Below, piece after piece: positions 26,338 to 36,053 of a stretch of DNA of 64,000 nt. Both the position numbers and the translations under genes were made by a program. How positions within the stretch are numbered: the first letter of the stretch is position 1; each line of letters begins with the position of its first letter. The DNA lies in assembly GCA_963765545.1 (NCBI GenBank), contig CAVXWW010000002.1:124001-188000 (forward strand), read 5' to 3'. This stretch comes from JARRPM01 sp963765545 (GTDB lineage: Bacteria; Pseudomonadota; Gammaproteobacteria; Pseudomonadales; Halieaceae). Below the pieces are notes generated by a model. That model had not been told where the DNA came from. It made no database searches and worked only from the letters and a program-made list of their open reading frames with translations.

Positions 26338-29300
26338 ATGATGGACAAACTGTTTTTTAAAACAGGCAGGGCCCTGGTGGCGACTGTTCTTGTCGCGGTC
26401 GGTATCAATAGCAGTCTGTACGCGGATGATACCGAGATCTACCAGATTTCCGGTGGGCGTCCGAAAGTGCTTATTGTCATAGACGACTCGGGTAGCATGG
26501 GGACAGCGCTGGAGGGTTCTACCCGTATGGCCATTGCCCAGGATGTGATAACGACCCTGATCGGCGACAACCCGGATATCGATTTTGGCCTGCTGGAATT
26601 CAATAGTAATCTGGAGAACCAGGACAATCACGGTGGTCGCATCATCAGCCGTATCATCGCAAATGGTACTGACACCGATCGCGCCAACATGATTACCCTG
26701 GTCAACAGTATTCAGGCTGGCGGCAGTACACCCCTGTGTGAATCGACCTACGAGGCCTACCGCTACCTGGCCGGTGAAGATGTCGTCTACGGCGGCAAGT
26801 GGGATCCCAATACGCCGACCATGGATGGGGCTCCGAGAGATCCACTGGCTGAGGACCCGGCAGACACCTATGCCCCGCCGACCACCGAATGCGGTCCCGT
26901 TTTTGTCCTGATACTGACTGACGGTACGCCGCAGAATGATACCGACGCGAACCAGCGCATCAAGGATCTGACCGGCAAGATTACTTCCTGCGGTATCTAC
27001 CCTGCCTTTGAACAGCCCGATACCGAAAACTGTATGCCGGAACTGGCGGCATACATGGCGGACGACCTGGATGGGGATATCTTGAATGGCAAGCAACCTG
27101 CCTATACCTACACCATCGGCTTTACCACTGACCAGACCCTGCTGAGCGATACGGCGGCCGCGGGCAATGGCGAGTACTACACGGCGAATAATGCCGCCGA
27201 TCTTGCCGCGGCTTTTGAGGAAGCCCTTAAGGAAATTCGTGCGACAGATTCAGGACTCACTTCCCCGGCGGTGGCCGTGGATACGTTTACCCGCACCGAG
27301 AGTCGCAGCGAGGTCTTTTTCGCGATGTTCAAGCCGGACAATAAGGTGAACTGGCCGGGCAATATCAAGCGGCTCGATATCAGTCTGGATGCGTTGACGG
27401 GTGAGGCGTTGCTGGTCGACGACAATGGTGTTGCTGCCATAGATGCTGCTAGCGGGAATATCAAAATTACCGCCACCACCGTGTGGAGTATCGATAACCA
27501 GGATGGCCCGCTGGTCACCAAAGGCGGGGTGGGTGGCTTGTTGCAGGCGCGCGATCCTTCCTCCCGAATTCTCTACAGTAACACTGGCACCAATGAAGCG
27601 CTGCAGCCCTTTGAGTCTGCCAATATGACCGCGACGGCCTTTGGTCTCGCAGATGATGCCGCGCTCTTTGACTACTTCGGTGTCGCTGATCAGGCCGGGC
27701 TTGACGAGGCCATTGAGTGGGGCAAAGGCTACGATGTCGCTGACGAGAACGGTGACGGGGCCATCGATGATACCCGGTGGATACTGGCCGACATGCTGCA
27801 TAGCAAACCCCTGGTCGTTAATTATGGCGCGCGAACGAATTCGTTCAGTATCACGGATCCGGACCAGCGCATAGTGGTCGGCACTAATGCGGGCTTCCTG
27901 CATATGTTTAACAACAACGATGGTCAGGAAGACTGGGCGTTCTTTGCCAAGGAACTCGCACCGGTACTTAACGAGCGCAAAGTGAACGCGTTTTCCTCCC
28001 AGCATGTGTATGGCATTGACTCCACCGCGGTGGTACATATCCGCGACCTGAACTTTGATGGCACCCTTGACTCTACTGCCGGTGACAAGGTCTACCTCTA
28101 TTTCGGTCTGCGCCGGGGCGGGCGGATACTGTATGCAATGGATATTTCGGATCCGGACAGCCCATCCCTGCTGTGGCGTCTGGACTCTGACAGCGCCGGT
28201 TTCGCCGAGTTGGGACAAACCTGGTCAGTGCCGGTGGTAACGCGTATACCGGGCTACCGCGATGCCAACGGTGTTCCCAGGGCGGTGCTGATATTTGGCG
28301 CGGGCTACGATACAAACAAGGATGCCCAGGGTGTTGTGACCCCGGACAGCATGGGTCGGGGCCTGTTTATCGTCGATGCGATAACCGGTGACCTGGTCTG
28401 GAGTTTGACGCCCGCCTCAGACTCAATAAGCAATATGGAGGAGGCGGGTTTGCTGCACTCTGTTGCGGCAGGCGTTACCGTCTTTGACAGTAACGGTGAC
28501 GAGCTCAGTGATCGTGTCTATTTTGCCGATACCGGTGGCCAGCTCTGGCGCCTGGACATGCCCGGTAACACCCTGCCGGACGCAAGCCAGAATACCTGGC
28601 GCGTGGTCAAGGTGGCCGAGGTAAACGGTGGTACTGATGCGACCGACCGGCGGTTCTTCAATGCGCCCGATGTGGTGCGCACCGCCAACGTGGGCGCCGC
28701 ATTCGATGCTGTATTGATCGGCAGTGGCGATCGCACCAACCCCAATGACTTGCTTGACCCGAACGATCCCAACGACACGGCAGTCGATAACCAGTTCTAT
28801 ATGTTCAAGGACAGGGCGATCAATCCCTATTTTACCGATGCGCCCACCACGGCGGACTGCAACGCGACACCGCCCAGTGTGGATTTTCGTTGTCAGCTGC
28901 CGCTGGACCCCAACGACCTTTACGATGTCACTCCCAACCTGGCCCGGACGGGAACTAACGCGGAGCGCTCTGCAGCACAGGCGGCCTTGCTCGCTGCCAA
29001 TGGCTGGCGGCTAGACCTGGAGCAAAACGGTGAAAAGGTGCTTGCGCGCTCTATAACTATTGCGGGCAGGATTTACATCACCACATACACACCGCGAACC
29101 GTCGACAGCGACAGCTGTGAGCTGGTGTCCGGGTTGGGTCGCCTCTATGTGCTCAACCTGTTTGATGCCGGGGCGGAGGTTGATTTCAACCGCAACGGGA
29201 ATACCGATCGAAGCTGGATCATCGGGGAAATCCTGCCAGATACACCCTCGCCGCACTTTGGTGAGGACGGCCAGATTCGGCTACTGTTGCCGCCGGGCAG

Positions 29301-29391
29301 CGGCGGGGGCGGTATCATAAGCAGCCCGTTCCTGACCGGGGCTTCATTGCCGGGCCCCTACGGATCCTATTGGTACCGGGAGGAGTATTGA
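26338..29391 (+). CDS. pilY1: PilY1 type IV pilus tip protein with von Willebrand A domain (set 2)
   Basis: A 1017-residue full-length PilY1. After a signal peptide (about residues 1-28) comes a von Willebrand A domain with the MIDAS sequence VIDDSGSMGT and a second metal-ligand region STPLCES. The propeller domain follows, beginning near NWPGNIKRLD, with DENGDGAIDDTRW and NFDGTLDSTAGDKV as calcium-loop-like stretches. PilY1 acts at the pilus tip and in regulating extension, retraction and surface sensing. ATG 26338 with GAGGTGG upstream is preferred to GTG 26329. Confidence 0.9.
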   Translation: MMDKLFFKTGRALVATVLVAVGINSSLYADDTEIYQISGGRPKVLIVIDDSGSMGTALEGSTRMAIAQDVITTLIGDNPDIDFGLLEFNSNLENQDNHGGRIISRIIANGTDTDRANMITLVNSIQAGGSTPLCESTYEAYRYLAGEDVVYGGKWDPNTPTMDGAPRDPLAEDPADTYAPPTTECGPVFVLILTDGTPQNDTDANQRIKDLTGKITSCGIYPAFEQPDTENCMPELAAYMADDLDGDILNGKQPAYTYTIGFTTDQTLLSDTAAAGNGEYYTANNAADLAAAFEEALKEIRATDSGLTSPAVAVDTFTRTESRSEVFFAMFKPDNKVNWPGNIKRLDISLDALTGEALLVDDNGVAAIDAASGNIKITATTVWSIDNQDGPLVTKGGVGGLLQARDPSSRILYSNTGTNEALQPFESANMTATAFGLADDAALFDYFGVADQAGLDEAIEWGKGYDVADENGDGAIDDTRWILADMLHSKPLVVNYGARTNSFSITDPDQRIVVGTNAGFLHMFNNNDGQEDWAFFAKELAPVLNERKVNAFSSQHVYGIDSTAVVHIRDLNFDGTLDSTAGDKVYLYFGLRRGGRILYAMDISDPDSPSLLWRLDSDSAGFAELGQTWSVPVVTRIPGYRDANGVPRAVLIFGAGYDTNKDAQGVVTPDSMGRGLFIVDAITGDLVWSLTPASDSISNMEEAGLLHSVAAGVTVFDSNGDELSDRVYFADTGGQLWRLDMPGNTLPDASQNTWRVVKVAEVNGGTDATDRRFFNAPDVVRTANVGAAFDAVLIGSGDRTNPNDLLDPNDPNDTAVDNQFYMFKDRAINPYFTDAPTTADCNATPPSVDFRCQLPLDPNDLYDVTPNLARTGTNAERSAAQAALLAANGWRLDLEQNGEKVLARSITIAGRIYITTYTPRTVDSDSCELVSGLGRLYVLNLFDAGAEVDFNRNGNTDRSWIIGEILPDTPSPHFGEDGQIRLLLPPGSGGGGIISSPFLTGASLPGPYGSYWYREEY

Positions 29392-29840
29392 TGGGCGCGA
29401 AGGGCACTGCGCCCCCGGTGCGCCACGCCGGTTTTACATTGATAGAGGTTATGATTGTCATCGTGATAGTCTCGATCCTGGCGTCCATTGCGCTGCCTGC
29501 CTACCAGGACAGTCTGCGCAAGGGACGGCGCTCTGACGCCAAGGTGGGGCTGATGGATGCGGCTAACCGGCAGGAACGTTTCATGCTGGACCGCTCAACT
29601 TACACCACCAATATGGTCGACCTGGGATATGCCACCGACCCGATGATTACGGAAGAAATGTACTACAGTATTGCAGTCGACCCCAACGACCCTGCTTGCC
29701 CGATAACGAATTGCTATACCTTGACGGCCACGCCGTTAGCGGGGGAAATACAGGCGGAAGATACCCGCTGCACCAGCTTTAGTCTCGCCTCCAGCGGTGC
29801 CAGGACAGCAACAGGATCCGGTGCAGACGAGTGTTGGTAG
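29391..29840 (+). CDS. pilE: Type IV pilin PilE-like minor pilin (set 2)
   Basis: A 149-residue prepilin with leader ending RHAG, then FTLIEVMIVIVIVSILASIALPAYQDSLRKGRRSDAK, the classic PilE opening. The C-terminus RCTSFSLASSGARTATGSGADECW matches the set 1 PilE ending. ATG 29391 overlaps the pilY1 stop and has GGAGGAG upstream. Confidence 0.92.
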   Translation: MGAKGTAPPVRHAGFTLIEVMIVIVIVSILASIALPAYQDSLRKGRRSDAKVGLMDAANRQERFMLDRSTYTTNMVDLGYATDPMITEEMYYSIAVDPNDPACPITNCYTLTATPLAGEIQAEDTRCTSFSLASSGARTATGSGADECW

Positions 29841-29862
29841 AACCATTGATGAGGAAGCCAGA

Positions 29863-30180
29863 ATGAAAAATCCAGAGCAGAGAACGGCGTTGTGGCCTGG
29901 CATAATCTTGCTGCTTGCCCTGTTCAGCACGACCTCCATTGCGGCTATGCCGGAGGGAGACTTTGCCTGCAAGGTCAGGGCCCAGGGTGGCAAGATCGGG
30001 CTGGTGCTTGTCCAGGCAGATACCGAGGCAGTGGCGAAGGAGTCAGCTATGGGTGCTGAAGCGCTGACTACGGACAACTCACGCGGCCGCGCGACCCGGG
30101 TGGTTCAGTGTATCCGAATGGGCGAAGAGCGTTTTGCGGATTACCAGTTCCAGCAGTTCATGGAAAGCCTGCCGATGTAG
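29863..30180 (+). CDS. Small exported hypothetical protein
   Basis: A 105-residue protein with a Sec-type signal peptide (hydrophobic stretch LWPGIILLLALFSTTSIAAM, likely cut near residue 28) and two Cys in the mature part. ATG 29863 has GAGGAA upstream. I do not recognise a family. It lies 22 bases after pilE of set 2 on the same strand, has no counterpart after set 1, and is followed by a possible terminator, so it may be the last gene of the pilin operon. A role in pilus assembly is only a guess. Confidence 0.7.
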   Translation: MKNPEQRTALWPGIILLLALFSTTSIAAMPEGDFACKVRAQGGKIGLVLVQADTEAVAKESAMGAEALTTDNSRGRATRVVQCIRMGEERFADYQFQQFMESLPM

Positions 30181-30181
30181 T

Positions 30182-30200
30182 GGCTGTACCTGTTACAGCC
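30182..30200 (+). terminator. Possible terminator after second pilin set
   Basis: A 7-bp stem, GGCTGTA, 5-base loop, TACAGCC, followed by CTTTGATTGTT, only a weak T run. Confidence 0.4.
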
Positions 30201-30241
30201 CTTTGATTGTTCGCGTCCAGGTGAGCAGTCTGCGCTGCTTA

Positions 30242-31645
30242 CTAGTCCTCCAACCCCAGCTTCTTCAGCCGGTAACGCAAGCTGCGAAAGCTGATACCTA
30301 ATAGTTTCGCGGTGGCGGTTCGATTCCAGCGGCTCTCTTCCAGTGCCTTGCTGATAATCTGTTTTTCAATCGATTCCAGGTAAGCTTCAAGATCGCCGTA
30401 GGCGGCCTCCACATCCAGTGCCTGTGCGCTGCTGGCCCTGGTGTCCTCGCCAGGCGTGGGGTCGAGGTTCCTGGTTGTGGTGGCGGATCGCGGCGGAGCT
30501 GTAGTTGAAAACTGCAGGTCGTCCGCGGTAATGTCCGAGCCATCGGACATCGCCAGCGCTCGTTCCAGCATGTTTTCCAGTTCCCGGACATTGCCTGGAA
30601 AGTCGTAGTCGCATAGTGCTTCGACTGTGCCTTTCCCCAGGGTCGGCAGGTCTTCGCCTTCTTCCCGGGCTATCCGCCTGAGCAGGACCTCGGCAAGTTC
30701 GGGTACGTCTTCGATGCGTTCGCGCAGGCTGGGCACATAAACATCTATCACATTGATCCGGTAGTACAGATCATTCCTGAATCGTCCAGCCTCTACCTCG
30801 TTCGCCAGGTTCTTGTGTGTGGCGCTTAACAGTCGCACGTCTGTGGGCTGTTCTTCGTTGGCACCTACCGGGCGTATGGATTTTTCCTGGATAGCCCGCA
30901 GCAGTTTGACCTGCATCGCAAGTGGAAGATCCGCCACCTCGTCCAGGAACAGGGTGCCCCCGGCCGCCGCCTGGAATAGGCCCACCTTGTCCTGGTTGGC
31001 GCCGGTGAAACTTCCCTTGGTGTGACCGAACAGTTCGCTCTCCATCAGTTCTGGAGGAATGGCTCCACAGTTGACGGCGACAAACGCGCCCGAGGCCCTG
31101 GCACCGTTGTTGTGGATCAGTCTGGCTACCACCTCCTTGCCGCTGCCGGATTCACCGTGGATGTGGACGGGCGCCTGGCTGCGGGCCAGCTTGGTAATTT
31201 GTTTACGCAGGTGCTGGATGCTCGGCGCGGACCCGATCAGGTCGTGATCCACAGCATCATCGGCTTTGCGGGTGTCGCCCTCCAGTTGCAGGGCGCTGGT
31301 GACGAGTCTGCGCAGATTTTCCAGCTCAATTGGCTTGCTGATAAAATCAAAGGCGCCGGCTTTAAGGGCCGAGATGGCTGCTTCCACACTGCCGTGGGCG
31401 GTGATCATCGCCACGGGAATGTGGGGGTAGTCCTGTTGTATATATTCCACCAGGCTGATTCCATTGCCATCAGGCAGGCGCATATCGGTCAGGCAGAGGT
31501 TAGGCTGTTCACTGGCGACCTTGGCCTGGGCCTCCCCTAATGTGGCCGCGGTGAATGTCTCCAGACCCATGCGGCTGAGGGTGATATCCAGCAGCTCGCG
31601 AATATCCGGTTCATCGTCCACTATCAATACACTTTGCCTGCTCAT
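30242..31645 (-). CDS. pilR: Sigma-54 response regulator PilR
   Basis: A 467-residue NtrC-family regulator. The receiver domain has VDDEPD at 9-14 and phosphoacceptor Asp54 (LTDMRLPDG). The AAA+ domain has Walker A GESGSGKE at 164-171 and the sigma-54 contact loop GSFTGA at 211-216. The C-terminal Fis-type helix-turn-helix is NRTATAKLLGISFRSLRYRLKKLG. It is expected to activate pilin (pilA) transcription with sigma-54. pilA itself is not in the window. The gene lies 27 bases after pilS on the same strand. Confidence 0.95.
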   Translation of the reverse strand: MSRQSVLIVDDEPDIRELLDITLSRMGLETFTAATLGEAQAKVASEQPNLCLTDMRLPDGNGISLVEYIQQDYPHIPVAMITAHGSVEAAISALKAGAFDFISKPIELENLRRLVTSALQLEGDTRKADDAVDHDLIGSAPSIQHLRKQITKLARSQAPVHIHGESGSGKEVVARLIHNNGARASGAFVAVNCGAIPPELMESELFGHTKGSFTGANQDKVGLFQAAAGGTLFLDEVADLPLAMQVKLLRAIQEKSIRPVGANEEQPTDVRLLSATHKNLANEVEAGRFRNDLYYRINVIDVYVPSLRERIEDVPELAEVLLRRIAREEGEDLPTLGKGTVEALCDYDFPGNVRELENMLERALAMSDGSDITADDLQFSTTAPPRSATTTRNLDPTPGEDTRASSAQALDVEAAYGDLEAYLESIEKQIISKALEESRWNRTATAKLLGISFRSLRYRLKKLGLED

Positions 31646-31672
31646 TGCTATCCTTTTCTTGATCTGTGCGGG

Positions 31673-33352
31673 CTATACAGCGCGCTGGTTCAGGGAGATG
31701 CTGAAGCAACTTTCGCCTTTGCCGGTCATACGGTAACTGAGGTCGGCATTGTTGATCTCACACAACTCCTTGCACAAATACAGTCCCATGCCACTGCCGG
31801 CCTCCACGGTTGTGAAGAAGGGCTCGAACAGCTTGGCCTGGTCGGCCAGGGGCACACCATTGCCGGTATCGATCACATCGATAAGACACTGGTGTGCCGT
31901 GAAGTCCAGGGAAACGATAATCCTGGCTGTCTCCCTGCCGGTTGCCATGGCACTGTGGCGCAGTGCATTGTCGAGCAGGTTGGCCAGTACACGTTGCAGG
32001 TTTTCGGGATCAAACTCCACCAGTAACTCGCGGTAATCGCATTCAATGGAAACATCGGCTGGCCTGTTGAGCGCCTTGAGGTAGCTGCTGACAAATTCGT
32101 TCAGCCAGGTTGAGAGCATGATGTATTCCGGTTTGGGTGGCTCTCGCCTCGAGATCTGCATCACGCTCTCAACAATCTGGTTCACCCGCATGCAGTGATG
32201 CTGGATGATATTGGCCATGCGCTGGTCCGTAGCCGAGAGGTCAGGAGACTCCTGCAATAGCTGTGCTGCATGGCTTATTGCGCCAAGGGGGTTGCGAATT
32301 TCGTGTGCAATACTCGCGGTCAGGCGCCCCAGTGATGTGAGCTTCAGTGATTGGGCATATTGCGTCACCGGGGTGTAATCCTCGACGAAAACCAGTGCTT
32401 CCCTGCGGGCATTCGGTTGCAGCTCCCTGAAATGGGCGATCACCGGCGGCGCGCCCTCCATGACGCTGAAGGGTTTGGCCCGGTGCTGCCCCGAGTCCTT
32501 CCAGTGTTCAAACTGGTAGGCAAGCTCGGAGCTATAGTCAGCGAGCTGTCTTCCCTGCTCTACTGCGACCGGTCGCTCAGGGGCAAGCAGGCCAGTAGCC
32601 GCCTTGTTCATTACCCGGACCAGGCCGTCGTGATTAACCAGCAAAATGCCCGTTTCCATGTGCTGCACAATCTGTTCGTTCAGGCGTTGGAGGTTGTACA
32701 GGTCGCTCGCCCGGTTGCGGGCCAGTTCCTCGGCTCTGCCCAGCCTCCCTGCGATGGCCTGCACCATGATGGATACGCCGAAGATAAGTGCGCCCAGCAG
32801 GCCTGCAGGGAAGAGGGCGTTGGAGTCGAGCACGCCGACAAGGATCAGTCTTATCGTGTCCATCAGTAGGGCGATGACGCTGACGGCGGCGACCAGGGTA
32901 GCGACGGTACGGTTGGTCAGCAGCACGGCGCTGGCGGCCGCGGTGATCACCAGCAGGATTGGCAGGCCACTGGTCATGCCGCCACTGCTGTCGGCCAGCA
33001 GGATGATGGCGACGATATCCACCAGGAAAACCACGAACAATATTTTCTGGTTCTGGTTAAGGCGGGTAGAAAAGGAACCCACCAGTGGTACGCTGGTGGC
33101 CAGATACGCCAGGGCTACGCCCAGGTAGAGCGCCGGGTTAAGGGCGCCCACCAGCTGGCGGGTGTTGGGGCTTACCAGCATGATCAGCAACACCACGGAT
33201 AACAGGGAGCGGTAGGCGACGTAGATCCTGAACAGCGCGAGATTTTGCTGACCGGGCGAGTGGGGCGTTGGTCGGGTGAGTATTGCCGGGCGATTCACTA
33301 TTGGGTTTGCCTGTTCCTGCTGAATTCGGGTCTGCGCTAGTGTAACAGGCAT
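31673..33352 (-). CDS. pilS: Sensor histidine kinase PilS
   Basis: A 559-residue kinase from the chosen start. Six membrane segments lie between residues about 40 and 200, as in PilS; then a PAS-like domain (about 215-330), the dimerisation box SIAHEIRNP with His350, and the ATPase motifs NLLDNALRHS, DTGNGVPL and GSGMGLYLCKEL. PilS senses pilin in the membrane and phosphorylates PilR. The frame extends upstream to 33418, but ATG at 33350-33352 leaves room for a promoter before the divergent nadE. Neither start has a strong ribosome-binding site. Confidence 0.93.
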   Translation of the reverse strand: MPVTLAQTRIQQEQANPIVNRPAILTRPTPHSPGQQNLALFRIYVAYRSLLSVVLLIMLVSPNTRQLVGALNPALYLGVALAYLATSVPLVGSFSTRLNQNQKILFVVFLVDIVAIILLADSSGGMTSGLPILLVITAAASAVLLTNRTVATLVAAVSVIALLMDTIRLILVGVLDSNALFPAGLLGALIFGVSIMVQAIAGRLGRAEELARNRASDLYNLQRLNEQIVQHMETGILLVNHDGLVRVMNKAATGLLAPERPVAVEQGRQLADYSSELAYQFEHWKDSGQHRAKPFSVMEGAPPVIAHFRELQPNARREALVFVEDYTPVTQYAQSLKLTSLGRLTASIAHEIRNPLGAISHAAQLLQESPDLSATDQRMANIIQHHCMRVNQIVESVMQISRREPPKPEYIMLSTWLNEFVSSYLKALNRPADVSIECDYRELLVEFDPENLQRVLANLLDNALRHSAMATGRETARIIVSLDFTAHQCLIDVIDTGNGVPLADQAKLFEPFFTTVEAGSGMGLYLCKELCEINNADLSYRMTGKGESCFSISLNQRAV

Positions 33353-33449
33353 TGCCCTGAAATCAGCCTGTAGGCCGATGCAGAATGGGCTGGCCATGCC
33401 GGGCGCTTTTTCGGACAATAGCGCCCTGCTTTTTTACCCGGGATTACCC

Positions 33450-35081
33450 ATGACAACCCTCAACATCCTGATGGCACAGACGAACACGCTGGTCGGGGAT
33501 TTCGATGGCAACACCAGCCATGTTATCGAGACTATCGGACAGGCCACCGGGACGGGGGATGCGACCCTCATTGTTTTTCCCGAACTTACGCTCAGCGGCT
33601 ATCCTCCAGAGGATCTGTTGCTGCGCCCCAGCATTGAACGCCGCATCTCCAAGTCTCTTGAGCGTATCCTGGCGGCGATGAACGATTCTGCCTACATCGT
33701 AATCGGCTATCCGCGCAGGCAGGACGGCGTTTTGTACAACGTCGCAGGGGTGCTGCATGCCGGTGAGATCATTGCCGAATACCGCAAGCAGGAGCTACCG
33801 AACTACCAGGTATTCGATGAAAAGCGCTATTTCACCGCCGGGGGCGCGCCCTGTGTGGTGGATATTGCCGGGGTAAAAGTCGGGATGAGTATTTGCGAGG
33901 ACATCTGGGAAGAAGCGCCAACAAGGCAGGTGGCCGAAGCCGGAGCCCAGTTGCTGATAAATATCAACTCGTCGCCCTACCACCGGGGCAAACGCGCTGA
34001 GCGCTGGGAACTGGTCTCCAGCCGGGCCCGGCATCACAAGCTGCCCATTGTCTATGTCAACCAGGTAGGGGGGCAGGACGAACTGGTGTTTGATGGCGGT
34101 TCTTTCGCCGTGACTGCTGACGGCGCGATGGCGGCGGCTGCCCCTAATTTCGAAGAAGGCCTGTATGGTCTGGATGTGACGTTTGGCAGTGGCCCGGCGG
34201 TGATCACCGGGCTCTCCATAGCGCCGCCACAGGACGAACTGGCTGCGACCTGGCAGGCCCTGGTGCTGGGTGTGCGCGATTACGTGAACAAGAATTTTTT
34301 CAAGGGCGTTGTGCTGGGTCTGTCAGGCGGTATCGATTCCGCGCTTACCCTGGCGGTGGCGGTTGAGGCCCTGGGCGTGGACAGGGTTGAGGCGGTGATG
34401 ATGCCTTTTCGTTATACCTCGCAAATGAGTGTAGAGGATGCTGCCGAGCAATCCAGGCTGCTCGGCGTGCAGCACAAGGTGATCTCGATCGAACCGATCT
34501 ACGAAGCCTTCATGGCGAGCCTCGAACAGGAGTTTGCCGGCACCAAACCGGATACCACAGAGGAAAACCTGCAGGCCCGGTGCCGGGGCGTGTTGCTGAT
34601 GTCAATCTCCAATAAAAAGGGCGTGCTGGTGCTGACCACCGGGAACAAGAGTGAAATGGCAGTAGGCTACTCCACGCTGTACGGCGATATGGCAGGTGGT
34701 TTCGACGTGCTCAAGGATGTGCCCAAAACGCTTGTATTTGAGCTCTGCCGCTATCGCAACAGCCTGGGGCCCTGCATTCCTCAGCGGGTAATTGACCGGC
34801 CGCCATCTGCGGAGCTTGCGCCGGATCAGAAAGACGAGGACAGCCTGCCACCCTACGATGTACTGGACCGCATTCTCGAGCTGTACGTCGAGCAGGATAT
34901 GAGCGCGGATGACATTGTGGCAACGGGATTGGACGTCGATCAGGTGCGGCGGGTGCTGCGGCTGGTAGATGTCAATGAGTACAAACGGCGACAGGCCCCT
35001 ATAGGGGTGCGCATCACGCGCAGGGGCTTTGGCAGGGACCGGCGCTATCCCATCACCTCAGGTTGGGCTATCGGCGACTAG
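33450..35081 (+). CDS. nadE: Glutamine-dependent NAD+ synthetase
   Basis: A 543-residue two-domain enzyme. The N-terminal nitrilase-type glutaminase has the Glu-Lys-Cys triad in FPELTLSGYPP, RKQELPNYQVFDEKRYF and MSICEDIWE. The C-terminal synthetase has the pyrophosphatase loop LGLSGGIDSAL and the motif TTGNKSEMAVGY. It amidates deamido-NAD to NAD using glutamine. The frame opens further upstream, but ATG 33450 gives the family start MTTLNILMAQ. Its stop is shared with the convergent bamD gene in a CTAG. Confidence 0.96.
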   Translation: MTTLNILMAQTNTLVGDFDGNTSHVIETIGQATGTGDATLIVFPELTLSGYPPEDLLLRPSIERRISKSLERILAAMNDSAYIVIGYPRRQDGVLYNVAGVLHAGEIIAEYRKQELPNYQVFDEKRYFTAGGAPCVVDIAGVKVGMSICEDIWEEAPTRQVAEAGAQLLININSSPYHRGKRAERWELVSSRARHHKLPIVYVNQVGGQDELVFDGGSFAVTADGAMAAAAPNFEEGLYGLDVTFGSGPAVITGLSIAPPQDELAATWQALVLGVRDYVNKNFFKGVVLGLSGGIDSALTLAVAVEALGVDRVEAVMMPFRYTSQMSVEDAAEQSRLLGVQHKVISIEPIYEAFMASLEQEFAGTKPDTTEENLQARCRGVLLMSISNKKGVLVLTTGNKSEMAVGYSTLYGDMAGGFDVLKDVPKTLVFELCRYRNSLGPCIPQRVIDRPPSAELAPDQKDEDSLPPYDVLDRILELYVEQDMSADDIVATGLDVDQVRRVLRLVDVNEYKRRQAPIGVRITRRGFGRDRRYPITSGWAIGD

Positions 35082-35944
35082 GCGTCCACCCGGTTGTCGA
35101 ATTGGGGTGCCTGCGGCGGGTCAAACAGGCCAAAGCTGATTTTATTTATCCACGAGCGCTGCAGGCCATCCAGGGTATAGACGCTCTGGAATTCGCCATT
35201 ATCGTCCAGCGAGTAGTGTTCAGGGTAGTTGAGCGCAAGCACGGCGATAGTGTCCTTGGCCAGGTCGTTGTAACCCAGCAGGATATAGCCCTGGGCCATG
35301 ACCGCCAAACCGTCGGCTACCGCCGGGGTGTTCTGGAAATTCTCGACCACGTAGGCGCCGCGGTTGGTCGCAGCCAGGTACGCGCCGCGGCGAAAGTAGT
35401 AGTTGGCGACCGTTATTTCATGCCGGGCCAGCAGGTTGCGAAGGTAAATCATTCTGGCGCGGGCATCAGCCGCGTAGGGGCTGGCGGGATAACGTGCCAA
35501 CAGCTGGGCGAATTCACCGAAGGCCTCCTTGACCTGGCCGGTGTCACGCTCTGAAAGGTCGGTGGGGATAAACCGGTCAAAAATGTCCTGGTTGCCGACA
35601 TAGGCGGACAGCCCCTTCATATAGTAGGCGTAGTCCACGCTGGGATTCTGGGGGTGGAGCCGGATGAAGCGGTCTGCGGCCTCTACCGCGGCCTCGTGTT
35701 CATAGGCCTGGTAGTGGGCGTAGATGAGCTCAAGTTGCGCCTGTTCGGCATATTTTCCAAACGGGTACCGGGATTCCAGGAGCTGCAGCGCGCGTACAGC
35801 CTCGTTGTAGCTTCCGCCCTGCAGGTAATCCTGTATTTGCTCGTACATTTGCTGCTCGCCGGTATCGGCCATTTCGGGCAGCTCGTCGTTGCTGGAGCAA
35901 GCCCCAAGAGCCAGGCTGAGTGCTAGTAGCAGGATGTATTTCAA
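35078..35944 (-). CDS. bamD: Outer membrane assembly lipoprotein BamD
   Basis: A 288-residue lipoprotein: signal peptide MKYILLLALSLALGAC with lipobox LGAC and Cys16 as the lipidated residue, then TPR-like repeats (EAVRALQLLESRYPFGKYAEQAQLELIYAHYQ is the characteristic BamD opening). It is an essential part of the BAM complex that inserts outer-membrane proteins. It is longer than E. coli BamD by about 40 residues at the C-terminus. The divergent rluD neighbour is the normal arrangement. Confidence 0.95.
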   Translation of the reverse strand: MKYILLLALSLALGACSSNDELPEMADTGEQQMYEQIQDYLQGGSYNEAVRALQLLESRYPFGKYAEQAQLELIYAHYQAYEHEAAVEAADRFIRLHPQNPSVDYAYYMKGLSAYVGNQDIFDRFIPTDLSERDTGQVKEAFGEFAQLLARYPASPYAADARARMIYLRNLLARHEITVANYYFRRGAYLAATNRGAYVVENFQNTPAVADGLAVMAQGYILLGYNDLAKDTIAVLALNYPEHYSLDDNGEFQSVYTLDGLQRSWINKISFGLFDPPQAPQFDNRVDA

Positions 35945-36053
35945 TTATCTCACCAATTCGGATTGGGGTCGGCGTGCTAAGATGCAGGCCGCAACACGGG
36001 TTGTAGCGGCGGTATTTAACCACAGGCGGCCGGGTGCATAAACAGGAAATATA

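Noticed and set aside
30852..30890. GSFTGA instead of GAFTGA in the PilR sigma-54 loop, region approximate
   Set aside because: As I recall, PilR of Pseudomonas aeruginosa has the same GSFTGA, so this is normal for the family.
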